From positions 1 through 62,858 of the forward strand of contig JBAYVF010000008.1 of the NCBI GenBank assembly GCA_041674705.1: DNA of 62,858 nt, read 5' to 3'. Positions 55,001 through 57,399 of the stretch are shown here, piece by piece (the first letter of the stretch is position 1; each line of letters opens with the position of its first letter). Origin of the DNA: Aquincolibacterium sp041674705 (GTDB lineage Bacteria > Omnitrophota > Omnitrophia > Omnitrophales > Aquincolibacteriaceae). The notes beneath the pieces are model-generated. The model had not been told where the DNA came from. It did not search any database and saw only the letters and a list, made by a program, of their open reading frames with translations. The position numbers and the translations under genes are program-made.

Positions 55001-55280
55001 GGCGGTTCCCGCCAGGGAGCGGATGGCTCAGACCATGATCGTCTCGGATCTTGGGGGTCGAGAGAATCTTGGACCGGCGCGCGATTACCTTGCGATGTGG
55101 GCGTCCATGATGAATGTCCGGATGGATAACGATGCCTGGACGCTTCTTAACCAAAAAGTTGCGAACGCTCTGAAAAAGAAGGACGGATTTTTTAAAATGG
55201 ATCGCGATGCCCTGGCAGGCCTTGCCGAGATCTTGAGCCAGATCTTTGTGCAGGAGCGGGTGACCTCAACGGCAGCGTAG
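37080..55280 (+). CDS. Giant multidomain enzyme polyprotein 3: radical SAM, GT, SDR-ROK-cyclase-HAD, PRT modules
   Basis: A single frame of 6,066 residues begins at a TTG nine bases after GGAG (37067-37070), which decides the start, and opens a signal peptide (MRTSSKTLRV, then a hydrophobic core to ISWA, cleavage near residue 27). Modules follow: ChaN/TraB-like; radical SAM with C-x15-C-x2-C; GT-A glycosyltransferase; 2H phosphoesterase; SDR epimerase; ROK kinase; EEVS-like sugar-phosphate cyclase; HAD; two phosphoribosyltransferase-like domains; an unrecognised part; a second HAD; radical SAM with CxxxCxxC and a Cys-rich C-terminal part; an unrecognised 610-residue part; and a C-terminal domain. 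R-S/A-E-x-R motifs stand at 39078, 40437, 40551, 42675, 47307, 51315, 52539 and 54396. The radical SAM, kinase and phosphoribosyl activities need cytoplasmic substrates, which conflicts with the export signal, as in giant protein 2. I infer a polyprotein for cyclitol/sugar-type biosynthesis. Confidence 0.9.
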   Translation: MRTSSKTLRVISFLTASCFLITSISWASPEGMGVSRAITNPELPFVGGFQIPEQLGSVNEVYRVERGTGNGERNDENVSRSPFAVSRYDRMVVLIENAHANYGAQVKVRELLRYLDKTYGIKTVFVEGAAEKLDPSSLQFFPEKEKNLKLAEYLAQEGILSGAGLYLAEDPKGVEGLPLEDIKLYRANYEALKKVFSAGTSMDRGLETMEARLGKLSSKTLSPELRKTLEEWQRFEKGRREFLPFTGRLVVQAKEVLHLDMQNAYSQLEWPQMVRLLALQKMEKKIDPAKVREERTRLVRFLKEKRVSEGTILSLEQAFGETPADPKLDLRAVFESFVTDARAKGLLLKDWPSFTAYAAHRTLQQELDAPALFKEIGRLFAGITDSLAKTDQEKALVRLHRDLTLFSKLLHLELSRDECSELLARKISPKRLTDQLNLAQRATANAQRLTNFKTGPSSPNVLIGDQGLDSRFRGNDMEAIHANALAFYSFASQREKVFYDKIDRAMREKGITKAVVVTGGFHTEGMSQILREKGAGFAVVTPHISETSDARLYKDAMLGRRNAVIASREDGEAISAMQHSDPSQFAGASFLDAAQPQQSAGVVTALRGSSYRSDIAAGLTQITGIHDPQRIAAVMSVKQTSDRKSQEVVGISDLRSSSSDLQSGKIRAEVRKDNEKDKKPGSSDKVKNFIKSKITPDKFSIIDDNRNHAAKNILQVLARGQLPVVFPYQIQLDLTQFCPFWDVIQRTGKGFKDCIHCAFPSKTRRQVDPAILTKILKNFEAHGGKSIFVTGGGEPGVYESWHEFFSFLAGSRLGLTMNTNGLFVKKLFKEDPDILRKVFSEEKDPSVISISIHGDYAYKLVTQLNDMRQKLGLNIVIRNTYLVHPDTPISELTEFLEKSQGSGADMVSFKPEHVLKGDQRVFSTNEVAYRFIQNLLYQQAAKDKGMLELAHPYDLVITAMRPNRLKNDFESVRTIYQRQVDTDHDPLCFGPLCNLYLNTELLLGMCCDTKDKGIGGTPAEVFADSLFVQDKPQDYFLAAMLGMIKLNPKHCIVGCGFMEPNFTYPMTLGLKYLTDTLKALRTAWRRGEITEEHIKEHLKQAFIENVKEAGDASNENSARRAEVRSAPLLRSLEGSDARGQALAQIAQYLVSLLNSQPRSEARGTVSEEVRAFDANVQNEIEKIERKLPSADLVVLLPFFNEIPEVAALPGTKGQPIDVRELVKTIGRSLPDVLKQYGLKHALVLCVGETKGKGAMDSLEALTQGIPKDNESVKFEVYGKEGEFTGKGLSGKKWATRLGMKVAERLGAHFVLIDSDMTVDQNWLSRFVEPVLAGRVDYVSPHYARYYSKDDISIIDHLVFPLFSSLFGAPVRMPNAGELVASKDLIEGYLNDDAIWTAAWPYEEQFAVRAVAQGKKTANVWMDEKIHKKAPIEGNLSPYLKAAFDVFAQQMTDHPDWWRSAKETKTRAPLEDSTLPLDQMNRPANELYGDRSSQMGGQNGIDRSAWIKIFKDEYSAVKNWYRDNFPETGSVLEGLLKSSDEEFRFSSRDWAQFVMQFMQGYRIANADSRAVYLSAFIPAFRARVASFIGETEKLTLRQAEQQLRAQAQDFTDAKMVVLENQRMRMRYDDIFSGALVANDFTLERLFANKDHYHDGKPLSGVAAALLFMATKQKDSKLLTNNIHDLVRELTESLRLKSGEVFWTPQTDLHTAIATPNKKFLPELPAQTFDPATVEKIRKTVASAGSFDIRWQGITMGDNGVMILQGFISNPEIIKLRAALAQDFPKSVFPDVFIPNIIHMTLGRFRAPIGADRYRKLLEKVAERRNLEFGTSHVENLNYVRATLKSGQQIGEESYVLLHELRLSTSPRSEMRVDARFSEGKFSSVAITGASGDLGAMLGRYVDSKGHFVRAMVRSDKGKQKYEDRALRGLPNDRFLLLDILDREKMKSIMAESSVFYHLAALVGLGKDSKSFAENFKVNGLAAVGLVKLAEENNPGVRFIFASTQRVCGIEQLPAVNRWIDGVLQMIEENDALFHEKNYEVAIDRLMEIILQKQPFPEDVYPYELGKLLVERYLEKSRLKQFISVRISSLYGPGNLSGRKVQRMIEARLKGQTITEQRETRDYINTQDAVEIMYQLGVREKLPVEHVIDLASGEEVSGEDIWKIIERHTPEADGKIEWKGEPVPANVQSNEIGRNILGRDFAHIETGVRNQIDEIRRRLPSAVKRQGLVLVIDAGGTSTRMGVWDGEKLTDQIKVPTINYVSAEAQGKPIDQMQEIWLEALAQKIREYRARYPHMQSISMGFAGPVGEGGDLTESAVIWGHDRHKISNPELQKKWGLPVKVVNDLTAAVYRYGRSKKFSGMRTIALITVSSGIGSKLFDVVHGEVVIDRQGRAGEIGHTIVDYAGNAISGEGLKGELNAYASGRGLSNLAKRLVEQKKFKVLYERSFLKMDIEKVGQKIESIDRDLLTRLLVEAINKKDDFSMQVMKISITYLVRVVGPFILQNAPDVIVWMGSIAEHLGPVYLDEVIDQLLSKGLYGYTRDDLKKMFAMGENDDENGLRGAGLMVFDKHGEATEKVVHNPGYVRDSVDLRGHEMIEAVAPNDLQQRNYFTEGAFDVENPILADVLEKRNVIFVVEKSVADKVLQPLKQYIRHYRLEKNIKGEIQVLDGGEKIKSDEQVKNLTDYAQDQKLDRNGIFVVVGGGAVMDMVGMVANQFRRGVRYVRIPTTLLAQVDAAVGVKVGIDYRTAKNFLGAFYPPFATITDTRFLETLPERQIQGGIAEIIKVALISNPSLFEILEKYGTNFIRDMPKDEEQAFIKDAAAELLKHLQMDFFEHNLMRHVDFGHVLAHKFESMTNYELSHGEAVAIDILMSSYIARERGLLSGQAFQRILALHGKLKLPFYHPALNPNLAWEGLEEAKAHKGGRLMMVVPIEIGQTTFIDSLRRDELDAALDFLRRHQEQDDEELMIHEINEDHPPVELRYLQQYLESLPSDPIYYLTEISNVLNDLLGPSVQMIINVATNQHLDPGTRAKAAEMLAKYGLHTDRNGKAISLSSMASPNLKNIKFRRHGESFVPDVPIKVQADEAVAQQLLDKEAFVFDIDGTLISRRLDPEIVELIIELLKRNKTVVFATVRGLTLEDYYAHIQKGEGLGILKNIFEHPDFKPEMLSKIFAYTDVASYKYAFRMKPGHFRSGWFNVEPFPDKKFTAKYRQAKIFSEEDAIRLKEIKTSLLEIENRFSKEYGFANPDQDYEGFVRGAKIQEDEKAVLYFPRTKQGEVENWKLRSMLQKLRDRLAEKSPKEFVKGLTFRVVWRKGIVIAKQNNRKNEALLDLEAMGFSRDKLCFFGDDVVADGLDRLVAEIPGLMVISTAAPIPGEISMFQIETETSKSGPDRVKRIMKAYLNLVQRGMIRSEVRLTDSEVKEFLANWVVEGHRFNPDELQPVSRAVFLSEAESLGSANPEWVLRSILGKTSREKISAEEVELFLYQGKVRPVSILYKPRIRPGDIQHSNRFKKGVPVTSSNHPISPVIAESLAAALVAKMRSRIDLSEHARKGLCVLGKYTGSLVLGSLVANLLKLPFVTLTKRSYAFDLPANKEMVKIPEPHMPPENPEYFSYMTLPHNSRVLFVDDEITSGEVVKNTSQALKQNLNADMVGVGVALESSPAARLRLEEMNLPYTSLDQLNEGDLAAADKKNSPTLVPFREAIPLALRTEVKKSEKSSRDINVEFLKMNNGAVFADHPFRGMTLGLDPDLSDQVGERIAGELEEQLGSLSALRKKYYERGRTLFMVGTTPSGILGALPASRVTRLPLIGAMNRPEPKDYDQLNMSDVVNYIGLDGYAYSMFGLTAGDGILLVTGELTDGEEQIRIIQSLKQKGIDVLGVVSLIENTRYSGRERIRQNAGVFVTSLQPYQAKENIPEVNVTDRSWAALKYAVMLLEDEIKKINPEAYLDSIRVLPSSLTGNFMISASDLDEAYIWVDGLSQFQLEQLQPVFNQWLENGGFKFDGHSNKAPLLLSLWHRESNEKIYELHHFPHIEIYRGGQFYSPEALVKSGVLPTRKVQSKNLARLKWFYSLNEIGVEFLKDLLVLAVKSGKWPQGRIKVLSDLIDNLAKERLSAAALECLRWIDREYLAGTRDLAIPQEKSEVFQAALQELVQKGIFRIYGNKILLVTRHGTVVYSDRFWKDQMRILGHDDFLKFVEARWRMSTPEYRMMAEQYSAAIIKKWDRETPRLLPELVMRSWIDRMAPLTDEEKERWFESFECDDALIFAAAIEAGERREVELKEFLKRKVLAILNLPAEKNGSLHSYSGHLQVQLHLSLNMMFRWMRQHKGVIDDDILFIMDAIINGPKDIRIPSMILQDLTVYFAGVYEQIMDNGLKQRVYRFIRDEKGSFKYRSNQLGSKAFKTIIEKSPEDAALVSSQSFRMIAPEAVQNEERKKIFHAIERKRKNGQPIEFLASDWDGSLVAFSSGQESRLSPEMAFWLNWLMSKGKQIVITTAASYSRFYRQTMDPSSNPVPLVKSKNFNVFNDTVAYLNDRPVSLREFTPSFLKQLHAVMEKMKWHFLDDGRPPQLAFWHETLSREEAVRESEAIKSLLPQGNNFYLTLSKFRKNEWIIKLYYETKELIYQTPLANGEKIQPGRSLVMGDDAGPMGNDEPLFRGAADGLKIALGEENISGAMTMQTKNKEGALLAIEAWVASILIDEASQELLPLGEKLQELVVMIDGTPGLGPEVSERMKKNIGGLLARVRSEMRADESGELTEEDLIRKAVIENPNAVLPSPVYFLELHPTNQCNLRCKDCIAGKRDHAFVFPFDQLKNVGTLKPSEVLVIGGGEPTIYRDGQHNFNDYILKLAAVAPQANIGLGTNGVYVPKGDWTKKIKWVSISLHGTSQDRFLGFTGRDKFDQVWHNIFQEYALKSPIEEIKISFVYTKENLKEVLPLLEKIRSAWTAVEAELAKKGIKKRFWFYLQAEAVDHGPDRPFAILNLDDESKRMWADAVEKMRIENPPLWAFIQEHCPWISGGPLKERKSEPAKLCYMVTNYLLIAASGLIYPCCVMPASAPRTNLGHITQSLEELLRRRMKFMFALPKRCRIGCHIGNTLSGQTVKRLLLEPANAANPDLKIKNAQATNGVQVSATISSNTKQVGQIQPTVNERENRSEMRANAVDLAQQNKDLIDRLFYAKGVLAAEGARVEMAKRGLILLEQFPIEDKQVMGAVFRMRVREVLGSRILLAVKVPSVERAAYYSYAFGNVDLLVLPAGPKPVEQRMANAVLDESMVKRLPPSVFPKIFRYLDFGQRLNLQTLNFILDYPWNASSPDVYERELAQLRKYRNEAPLGRLITNREMFPTDRDGNLYALHITSGKSAILTSANKEMHTTPHAVGPVIYATPLIRNGLKPLSESAKPVSLAEDVWKNLSARREIAHDENIDNYGLVIRVPYQSASANRLTNWVDYFGFGRAELETYYRFRARPEWTPVMDSIIQKEVARQYNSSHEFLKKILGSRSVDVQRDWPAFWGAFKEARGNMPILNHAFFEILKSYILLFQNDQQSFAMRDEGNMNVGLQYKVLFEVDPNQRMHFSTQRFTPEIDALLIALAKHIRSFSSDHFKAYVMERFPMFIAIKFLEGETLSGPVDQFDDLAVRLPNIAGLLHYNVAYDKLLETSSDLKYEYQLVFSQVLRDIFRKRRIFVPIFGMMVPTGELGVWQMGDEDIKIFDLYFDLPKQISPLTIGKSLDIHIARNKTIRDEERGLSYKRPVRDESTAAHSEESDKRDRKEHGKRSEIRTVTELLTDRYASVVGLEVEVGQLDEARLSSVTLTALVHGGIFNIGISSAKIEAAIREVQAAMAGDLWSGNLKRLQKVMASRPDSIFKPSDAQGGLIVPLKGLPASDQIARDVFAMITNTGVRKTYVLEDVSEAAWRSLLEPFAATKDLRGESVLDRLKIVPAKKGDLMKVVSSYGTGMAHLLEMDPQDIVVLFEGAGAVPARERMAQTMIVSDLGGRENLGPARDYLAMWASMMNVRMDNDAWTLLNQKVANALKKKDGFFKMDRDALAGLAEILSQIFVQERVTSTAA
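37274..37340 (+). repeat. In-frame palindromic element in giant gene 3 (GGGGAACGGGGAACGG family)
   Basis: GGGGAACGGGGAACGG on one side and CCGTTCCCCGTTTGCCGTTT on the other form long arms around CAACGACGAAAAT. The 22-residue product is missing from the same place in giant protein 2, where the flanking strand-to-DAH segment is continuous. That supports a later insertion. Confidence 0.75.
37340..38740 (+). other. ChaN/TraB-like domain of giant protein 3
   Basis: MVVLIENAHANYGAQ, VFVEGAAEK, and VVTGGFHTEGM with FAVVTPHI match the domain in giant protein 2. The fold assignment to the ChaN/TraB/EreA type is tentative. The domain carries a palindromic element in frame at 38447-38508. Confidence 0.5.
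38447..38508 (+). repeat. GTCATCCCCGA/ATTCCCGC element inside giant gene 3
   Basis: The element has two stem-loops, one from CCCCGAACGT to ATCGGGG and one TTCCCGC/GCGGGAA, and ends GTCAT...ATGACA. It encodes SPNVLIGDQGLDSRFRGNDM in frame. Other copies lie at 57138, 60133/60467, 61272 and 62729. Confidence 0.92.
39150..40420 (+). other. Radical SAM domain 1 with stretched Cys motif
   Basis: LDLTQFCPFWD (C738) and DCIHCAF (C754, C757) give C-x15-C-x2-C in place of the usual C-x3-C-x2-C. TGGGEP and MNTNG follow as in radical SAM enzymes. A later Cys-rich part (FGPLCN, GMCCD, CIVGCGF) looks like a SPASM-type auxiliary cluster. Substrate unknown. Confidence 0.75.
40590..41950 (+). other. GT-A glycosyltransferase, mannosylglycerate/glucosylglycerate synthase-like
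   Basis: LVVLLPFFNE, a GKGLSGKKWATRLGM stretch and LIDSDM (D1313-S-D1315) form the order of nucleotide-sugar-binding GT-A enzymes of the GT78/GT81 type. VDYVSPHYARYY and PNAGELVASKDL fit the acceptor part. The acceptor is unknown. Confidence 0.65.
42000..42670 (+). other. 2H phosphoesterase (LigT-like) domain
   Basis: Two H-x-T motifs, DLHTAIATPN and IIHMTLGRF, are about 95 residues apart, as in LigT/2',5'-RNA ligase-like 2H phosphoesterases. It follows the glycosyltransferase with no linker motif and ends just before the RSEMR at 42675. Confidence 0.6.
42693..43740 (+). other. NAD-dependent epimerase/dehydratase (extended SDR)
   Basis: AITGASGDLGAMLG supplies the dinucleotide-binding GxxGxxG, FYHLAALVG and RISSLYGPGN are typical SDR blocks, and YELGK (43260-43274) supplies the Y-x3-K pair. 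It opens the four-enzyme stretch between the RSEMR at 42675 and the RSEVR at 47307. Confidence 0.85.
43745..44830 (+). other. ROK-family sugar kinase
   Basis: VLVIDAGGTSTRMGVWDG is the ATP-binding phosphate-1 motif, NDLTAAVYRYG carries the catalytic Asp, and GEIGHTIV is the ROK signature. The Cys-rich zinc motif of many ROK kinases is missing. C7-cyclitol kinases of known aminocyclitol pathways belong to this family, which fits its cyclase neighbour. Confidence 0.8.
44850..45960 (+). other. Sugar-phosphate cyclase, EEVS-like
   Basis: VVGGGAVMDMVGMVANQFRR, VRIPTTLLAQVDAAVGVKVG, KNFLGAFYPP and HGEAVAID follow the dehydroquinate synthase superfamily. Details favour the 2-epi-5-epi-valiolone synthase side: M-D in place of G-D, R-R-G, G-V-K in place of G-G-K, and A-I-D after the HGEAV. 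Substrate would be a sugar phosphate such as sedoheptulose 7-phosphate. An unusual dehydroquinate synthase remains possible. Confidence 0.75.
46340..47300 (+). other. HAD-superfamily phosphatase 1
   Basis: FVFDIDGTLIS is HAD motif I and CFFGDDVVADGLD is motif IV, with ATVRG as a motif II-like position. It follows the cyclase in the same stretch and could dephosphorylate a cyclitol phosphate. Confidence 0.75.
47320..48200 (+). other. Phosphoribosyltransferase-like domain 1
   Basis: RVLFVDDEITSGEVVKN (about 47941-47991) is a type I PRPP-binding loop, preceded by GKYTGSLVLGSLVA. It starts after the RSEVR at 47307 and ends at a RTEVK (48204). Substrate unknown. Confidence 0.65.
48230..48940 (+). 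other. Phosphoribosyltransferase-like domain 2
   Basis: GDGILLVTGELTDGEEQIR (48619-48675) resembles a PRPP loop with the acidic pair altered, followed by IDVLGVVSLIE as in orotate phosphoribosyltransferase-like folds. The weaker loop suggests a regulatory or altered activity. Confidence 0.45.
48950..50390 (+). other. Unrecognised region of giant protein 3
   Basis: About 480 residues, mostly helical, with no motif I can name. No R-S/A-E-x-R motif separates it from its neighbours. Confidence 0.45.
50400..51190 (+). other. HAD-superfamily phosphatase 2 (sucrose-phosphatase-like)
   Basis: FLASDWDGSLVAF is motif I and LVMGDDAGPMGNDEPLF is motif IV. Q-I-V-I-T-T-A-A fits motif II. The layout is closest to the sucrose-phosphatase/Cof type. 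Confidence 0.65.
51330..52440 (+). other. Radical SAM domain 2 with SPASM-like tail
   Basis: PTNQCNLRCKDCI (C4790, C4794, C4797) is the canonical CxxxCxxC. IGGGEPT and WVSISLHG follow. LCYMV, YPCCV and RIGCHIG form a Cys-rich C-terminal part like SPASM or twitch domains. It is exactly framed by RSEMR motifs at 51315 and 52539. Confidence 0.9.
52554..54395 (+). other. Unrecognised region between RSEMR and RSEIR motifs
   Basis: About 610 residues with mixed helix and strand and no motif I can assign. It is cleanly framed by motifs on both sides, so it may be one functional unit. Confidence 0.5.
54411..55277 (+). other. C-terminal domain of giant protein 3
   Basis: After RSEIR (54396) the last 289 residues show alternating strands and helices: RKTYVLEDVSEAAWRSLLEP, then LKIVPAKKGDLMKVV, then DIVVLFEGAG. 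The final helix precedes a Ser-Thr-Ala-Ala end. The order matches the C-termini of giant proteins 1 and 2. Confidence 0.45.
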
Positions 55281-55305
55281 CGGTTCTAGTTTTAATTCCT
55301 GCTTT

Positions 55306-55341
55306 AAGACCGGGTCTTAGAATTCCAAGATTCGGTCTTTT
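55306..55341 (+). terminator. Rho-independent terminator after giant gene 3
   Basis: AAGACCG and CGGTCTT pair around a loop that is itself nearly palindromic (CTTAGAATTCCAAG). The right arm ends in a run of T. It lies 26 bases after the stop codon. Confidence 0.65.
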
Positions 55342-55374
55342 GTATTTGTCCCCCATTGCAGAAGAGGAGATCAT

Positions 55375-55401
55375 GAACTTATCACAAATTGTGATAAGTT
55401 C
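55375..55401. repeat. Perfect 27-bp palindrome
   Basis: Thirteen bases (GAACTTATCACAA) are followed by one A and the exact reverse complement. Only one copy is seen. It could be a protein-binding site or a remnant of a mobile element. Confidence 0.8.
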
Positions 55402-55516
55402 GGGGATCAAGCACGCTCCCATTCCCGAAAAAAAGAAAGGGCCGATCGGCTTCCATCCGTAGAAGCCCCGGTCTTTTGCTGCAGTCTCCAGTCTGTGGTC
55501 TCCGGTCTAGTTATGA

Positions 55517-55522
55517 TATAAT
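55517..55522 (+). promoter_or_regulatory. Extended -10 promoter of nadE, probably leaderless
   Basis: TGATATAAT is an extended -10 (TG-N-TATAAT) with no good -35. The start codon is eight bases downstream, about where transcription should begin, so the nadE mRNA may have no leader. Confidence 0.55.
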
Positions 55523-55530
55523 TCCGCGTT

Positions 55531-57357
55531 ATGAAACCTCCTCTTAAAATTGCGATTGCGCAAATGAATCCCACTGTCGGAGATTATGCTTCGAATACGG
55601 CGAGGATCCTTCGATGGCTTGATCTGGCTGAGCGGCAAGGCGCGGATCTGATCGTTTTCCCTGAGGCCGCTCTCTGCGGCTATCCTGTCTGGGATCTTGC
55701 CAATAAAAAGCAATTCCTGGCCGAAGGAATGAAGTGTTTGAAAAAGATCGCGGCGGCTACCCGGAAAAAGAATATCGCAGTCGTGGTCGGTTTTATTGAT
55801 GCAGGTACGGCGTACGGAGTAAGGTGTACGGCGAAAACGTCTGACGCCGTACACCGTACACCTTACGCTTTTAATGCTCTCGCCTGGATCGAAAAGGGCA
55901 AGATCCGGACGATTTATCACAAACAATTGTTGCCCACCTATGATGTCTTTTTGGAAGATATCTTCTTTCGGCCCGGGACCGAGACCAAGGTCGTCTCTTT
56001 TCGAGGTTATAAAGTGGGGCTGACGATCTGTGAGGATATGTGGGACGAACGTTATGAGGTCAAGCCCCTTGCTGCGCTTGCGAAAAAGAAAGCCGAGCTT
56101 GTCCTTAATATTTCCGCTTCGCCCTATTACCGGGCTGTTGCCGCGGCCCGCGAAAAGCTTCTTCAAGGCCATGTGCGCCGCTATGGTTTCCCGATCCTTT
56201 ATGTGAATCAGGTCGGGGGGCAGGACGACCTGCTTTTCGACGGCCGCAGTCTTTTTATGGACGCGAAAGGCCGCGTTCTTTTTAAGGCACCCGCGTTTGA
56301 AGAGGGGCTTTTCTTTTTCAGCCATGATCCTTCTCAACCTCCGAGGTTGAAAATCCGACCTCGGAGGTTGGATCCGGTTCGAGAGGTGTATCAGGCGCTT
56401 GTGATGGGCGTGCGGGATTATTTCCGGAAGAATGGGTTCAGGAAAGCTGTGATCGGTTTGAGCGGCGGGATCGATTCCGCTTTGGTTGCGACGATCGCGG
56501 TGGATGCTCTTGGAAAAGAGGCTGTCAAAGGTGTGACGATGCCCGGGCCTTTTTCCTCCGAAGGGAGCTGGAAAGATTCCGAAGAACTCGCGAAGAACCT
56601 TGGCATTGCTTTTGAAGTGAGGCCGATCAAAGAAATGTACCGGACGTTTTTAAAAAAAGGCAAAGCCCCCTCACCTTTGTCCTCTCCCCAGGGGAGAGGG
56701 TTGGGTGAGGGGAATGCTGCTCAGGGAAAGGGGCCGACGCTAGCGATGGAAAATCTTCAGGCGCGGCTACGCGGCATGGAGCTCATGTTCATTTCGAATG
56801 ATGAAGGCCGTTTGGTCCTGACGACCGGAAATAAATCCGAGCTGGCCATGGGGTATTGCACGCTTTATGGCGACATGGCGGGCGGCCTTGCGGTGATCGG
56901 CGATGTTTATAAAACTGATGTCTACCGGCTTGCACGCTACCGGAACACCCTTAAGAAAGTGATCCCGGAGGCCACGCTTACCAAGGCTCCGTCTGCGGAA
57001 CTCCGGCCCAACCAGAAGGATCAGGATTCGTTGCCGTCTTATGATGCGCTGGATGAAGTGCTCGGCCTCTATATTGAAAAAAATCTGAGCCGTGATGAGA
57101 TCATCCGGAAGCTGATGAGGAAAGGAAAGGCTTTTATGTCATTCCCGCATGTTGTAAGCGGGAATCCAGATTCTGGATCCCCGATAAAAGCATTCGGGGA
57201 TGACAAGACAAAGAGAATCTCTCTCTTAGTAAACGAAGTGGTCCGTAAGGTGGACCATAATGAATACAAGCGCCGCCAAACGCCTCCCATTCTGCGTGTA
57301 ACCGAAAAAGCATGGTTCGGACGCCGCATGCCGATCACGAATCGATTTTTGGGGTAG
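55531..57357 (+). CDS. nadE: Glutamine-dependent NAD+ synthetase
   Basis: This cytoplasmic enzyme makes NAD+ from deamido-NAD+, ATP and glutamine. The N-terminal nitrilase-type glutaminase has IVFPEAALCGYP (catalytic Glu), YHKQLLPTYD (Lys) and GLTICEDMWD (catalytic Cys). The synthetase part has the ATP loop GLSGGIDSALVATIA. The end (EYKRRQTPPILRVTEKAWFGRRMPITNRF) is typical. The gene is 608 codons, about 50 longer than usual, because four different palindromic elements sit in frame at 55804-55866, 56337-56369, 56667-56711 and 57138-57205. All four lie in places where the family has loops or a shorter sequence, so the enzyme may still work. The ATG at 55531 lies just after a -10 element with no ribosome-binding site. 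Confidence 0.95.
   Translation: MKPPLKIAIAQMNPTVGDYASNTARILRWLDLAERQGADLIVFPEAALCGYPVWDLANKKQFLAEGMKCLKKIAAATRKKNIAVVVGFIDAGTAYGVRCTAKTSDAVHRTPYAFNALAWIEKGKIRTIYHKQLLPTYDVFLEDIFFRPGTETKVVSFRGYKVGLTICEDMWDERYEVKPLAALAKKKAELVLNISASPYYRAVAAAREKLLQGHVRRYGFPILYVNQVGGQDDLLFDGRSLFMDAKGRVLFKAPAFEEGLFFFSHDPSQPPRLKIRPRRLDPVREVYQALVMGVRDYFRKNGFRKAVIGLSGGIDSALVATIAVDALGKEAVKGVTMPGPFSSEGSWKDSEELAKNLGIAFEVRPIKEMYRTFLKKGKAPSPLSSPQGRGLGEGNAAQGKGPTLAMENLQARLRGMELMFISNDEGRLVLTTGNKSELAMGYCTLYGDMAGGLAVIGDVYKTDVYRLARYRNTLKKVIPEATLTKAPSAELRPNQKDQDSLPSYDALDEVLGLYIEKNLSRDEIIRKLMRKGKAFMSFPHVVSGNPDSGSPIKAFGDDKTKRISLLVNEVVRKVDHNEYKRRQTPPILRVTEKAWFGRRMPITNRFLG
55804..55866 (+). repeat. In-frame palindromic element, GTACGGCG family (nadE insert 1)
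   Basis: TAAGGTGTACGGCG pairs with CGCCGTACAC and CTTA around AAAACGTCTGA. It encodes about 20 residues (TAYGVRC to HRTPYA) between the nitrilase strand VVGFID and FNALAWIEKGK, where relatives have a short turn. A related element lies before argS at 58321-58395. Confidence 0.85.
56337..56369 (+). repeat. In-frame palindromic element, CTCCGAGG family (nadE insert 2)
   Basis: AACCTCCGAGGT and ACCTCGGAGGTT form a 12-bp stem around TGAAAATCCG. It encodes PPRLKIRPRRL in the linker between the glutaminase and synthetase parts. It is related to the palindrome at 8185-8213. Confidence 0.85.
56667..56711 (+). repeat. In-frame palindromic element, CCCTCACC/CCTCTCCC family (nadE insert 3)
   Basis: CCCTCACC, CCTCTCCCC, GGGGAGAGG and GGTGAGGG form nested arms. 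It encodes PSPLSSPQGRGLGEG in the synthetase part. A related copy lies after argS at 60070-60103. Confidence 0.88.
57138..57205 (+). repeat. GTCATTCCCGC/CCCCGA element in nadE (insert 4)
   Basis: It begins GTCATTCCCGC, contains GCGGGAATCC and GGATCCCCGAT, and ends CGGGGATGACA. It is the reverse orientation of the copies at 38447 and 62729. It encodes SFPHVVSGNPDSGSPIKAFG in frame. Confidence 0.93.
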
Positions 57358-57364
57358 CAAAAAT

Positions 57365-57395
57365 CGAGACCGCAGACCACAGACTCTAGACTACA
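57365..57395. repeat. GACC-GCAGACCACAGACT short repeat before ogt
   Basis: GAGACCGCAGACCACAGACT and following AGACTACAG are a degenerate run of CAGAC units. Similar sequence occurs in giant gene 1 (about 806-850) and, inverted, at 55477-55509 before nadE. Confidence 0.6.
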
Positions 57396-57399
57396 GCCA

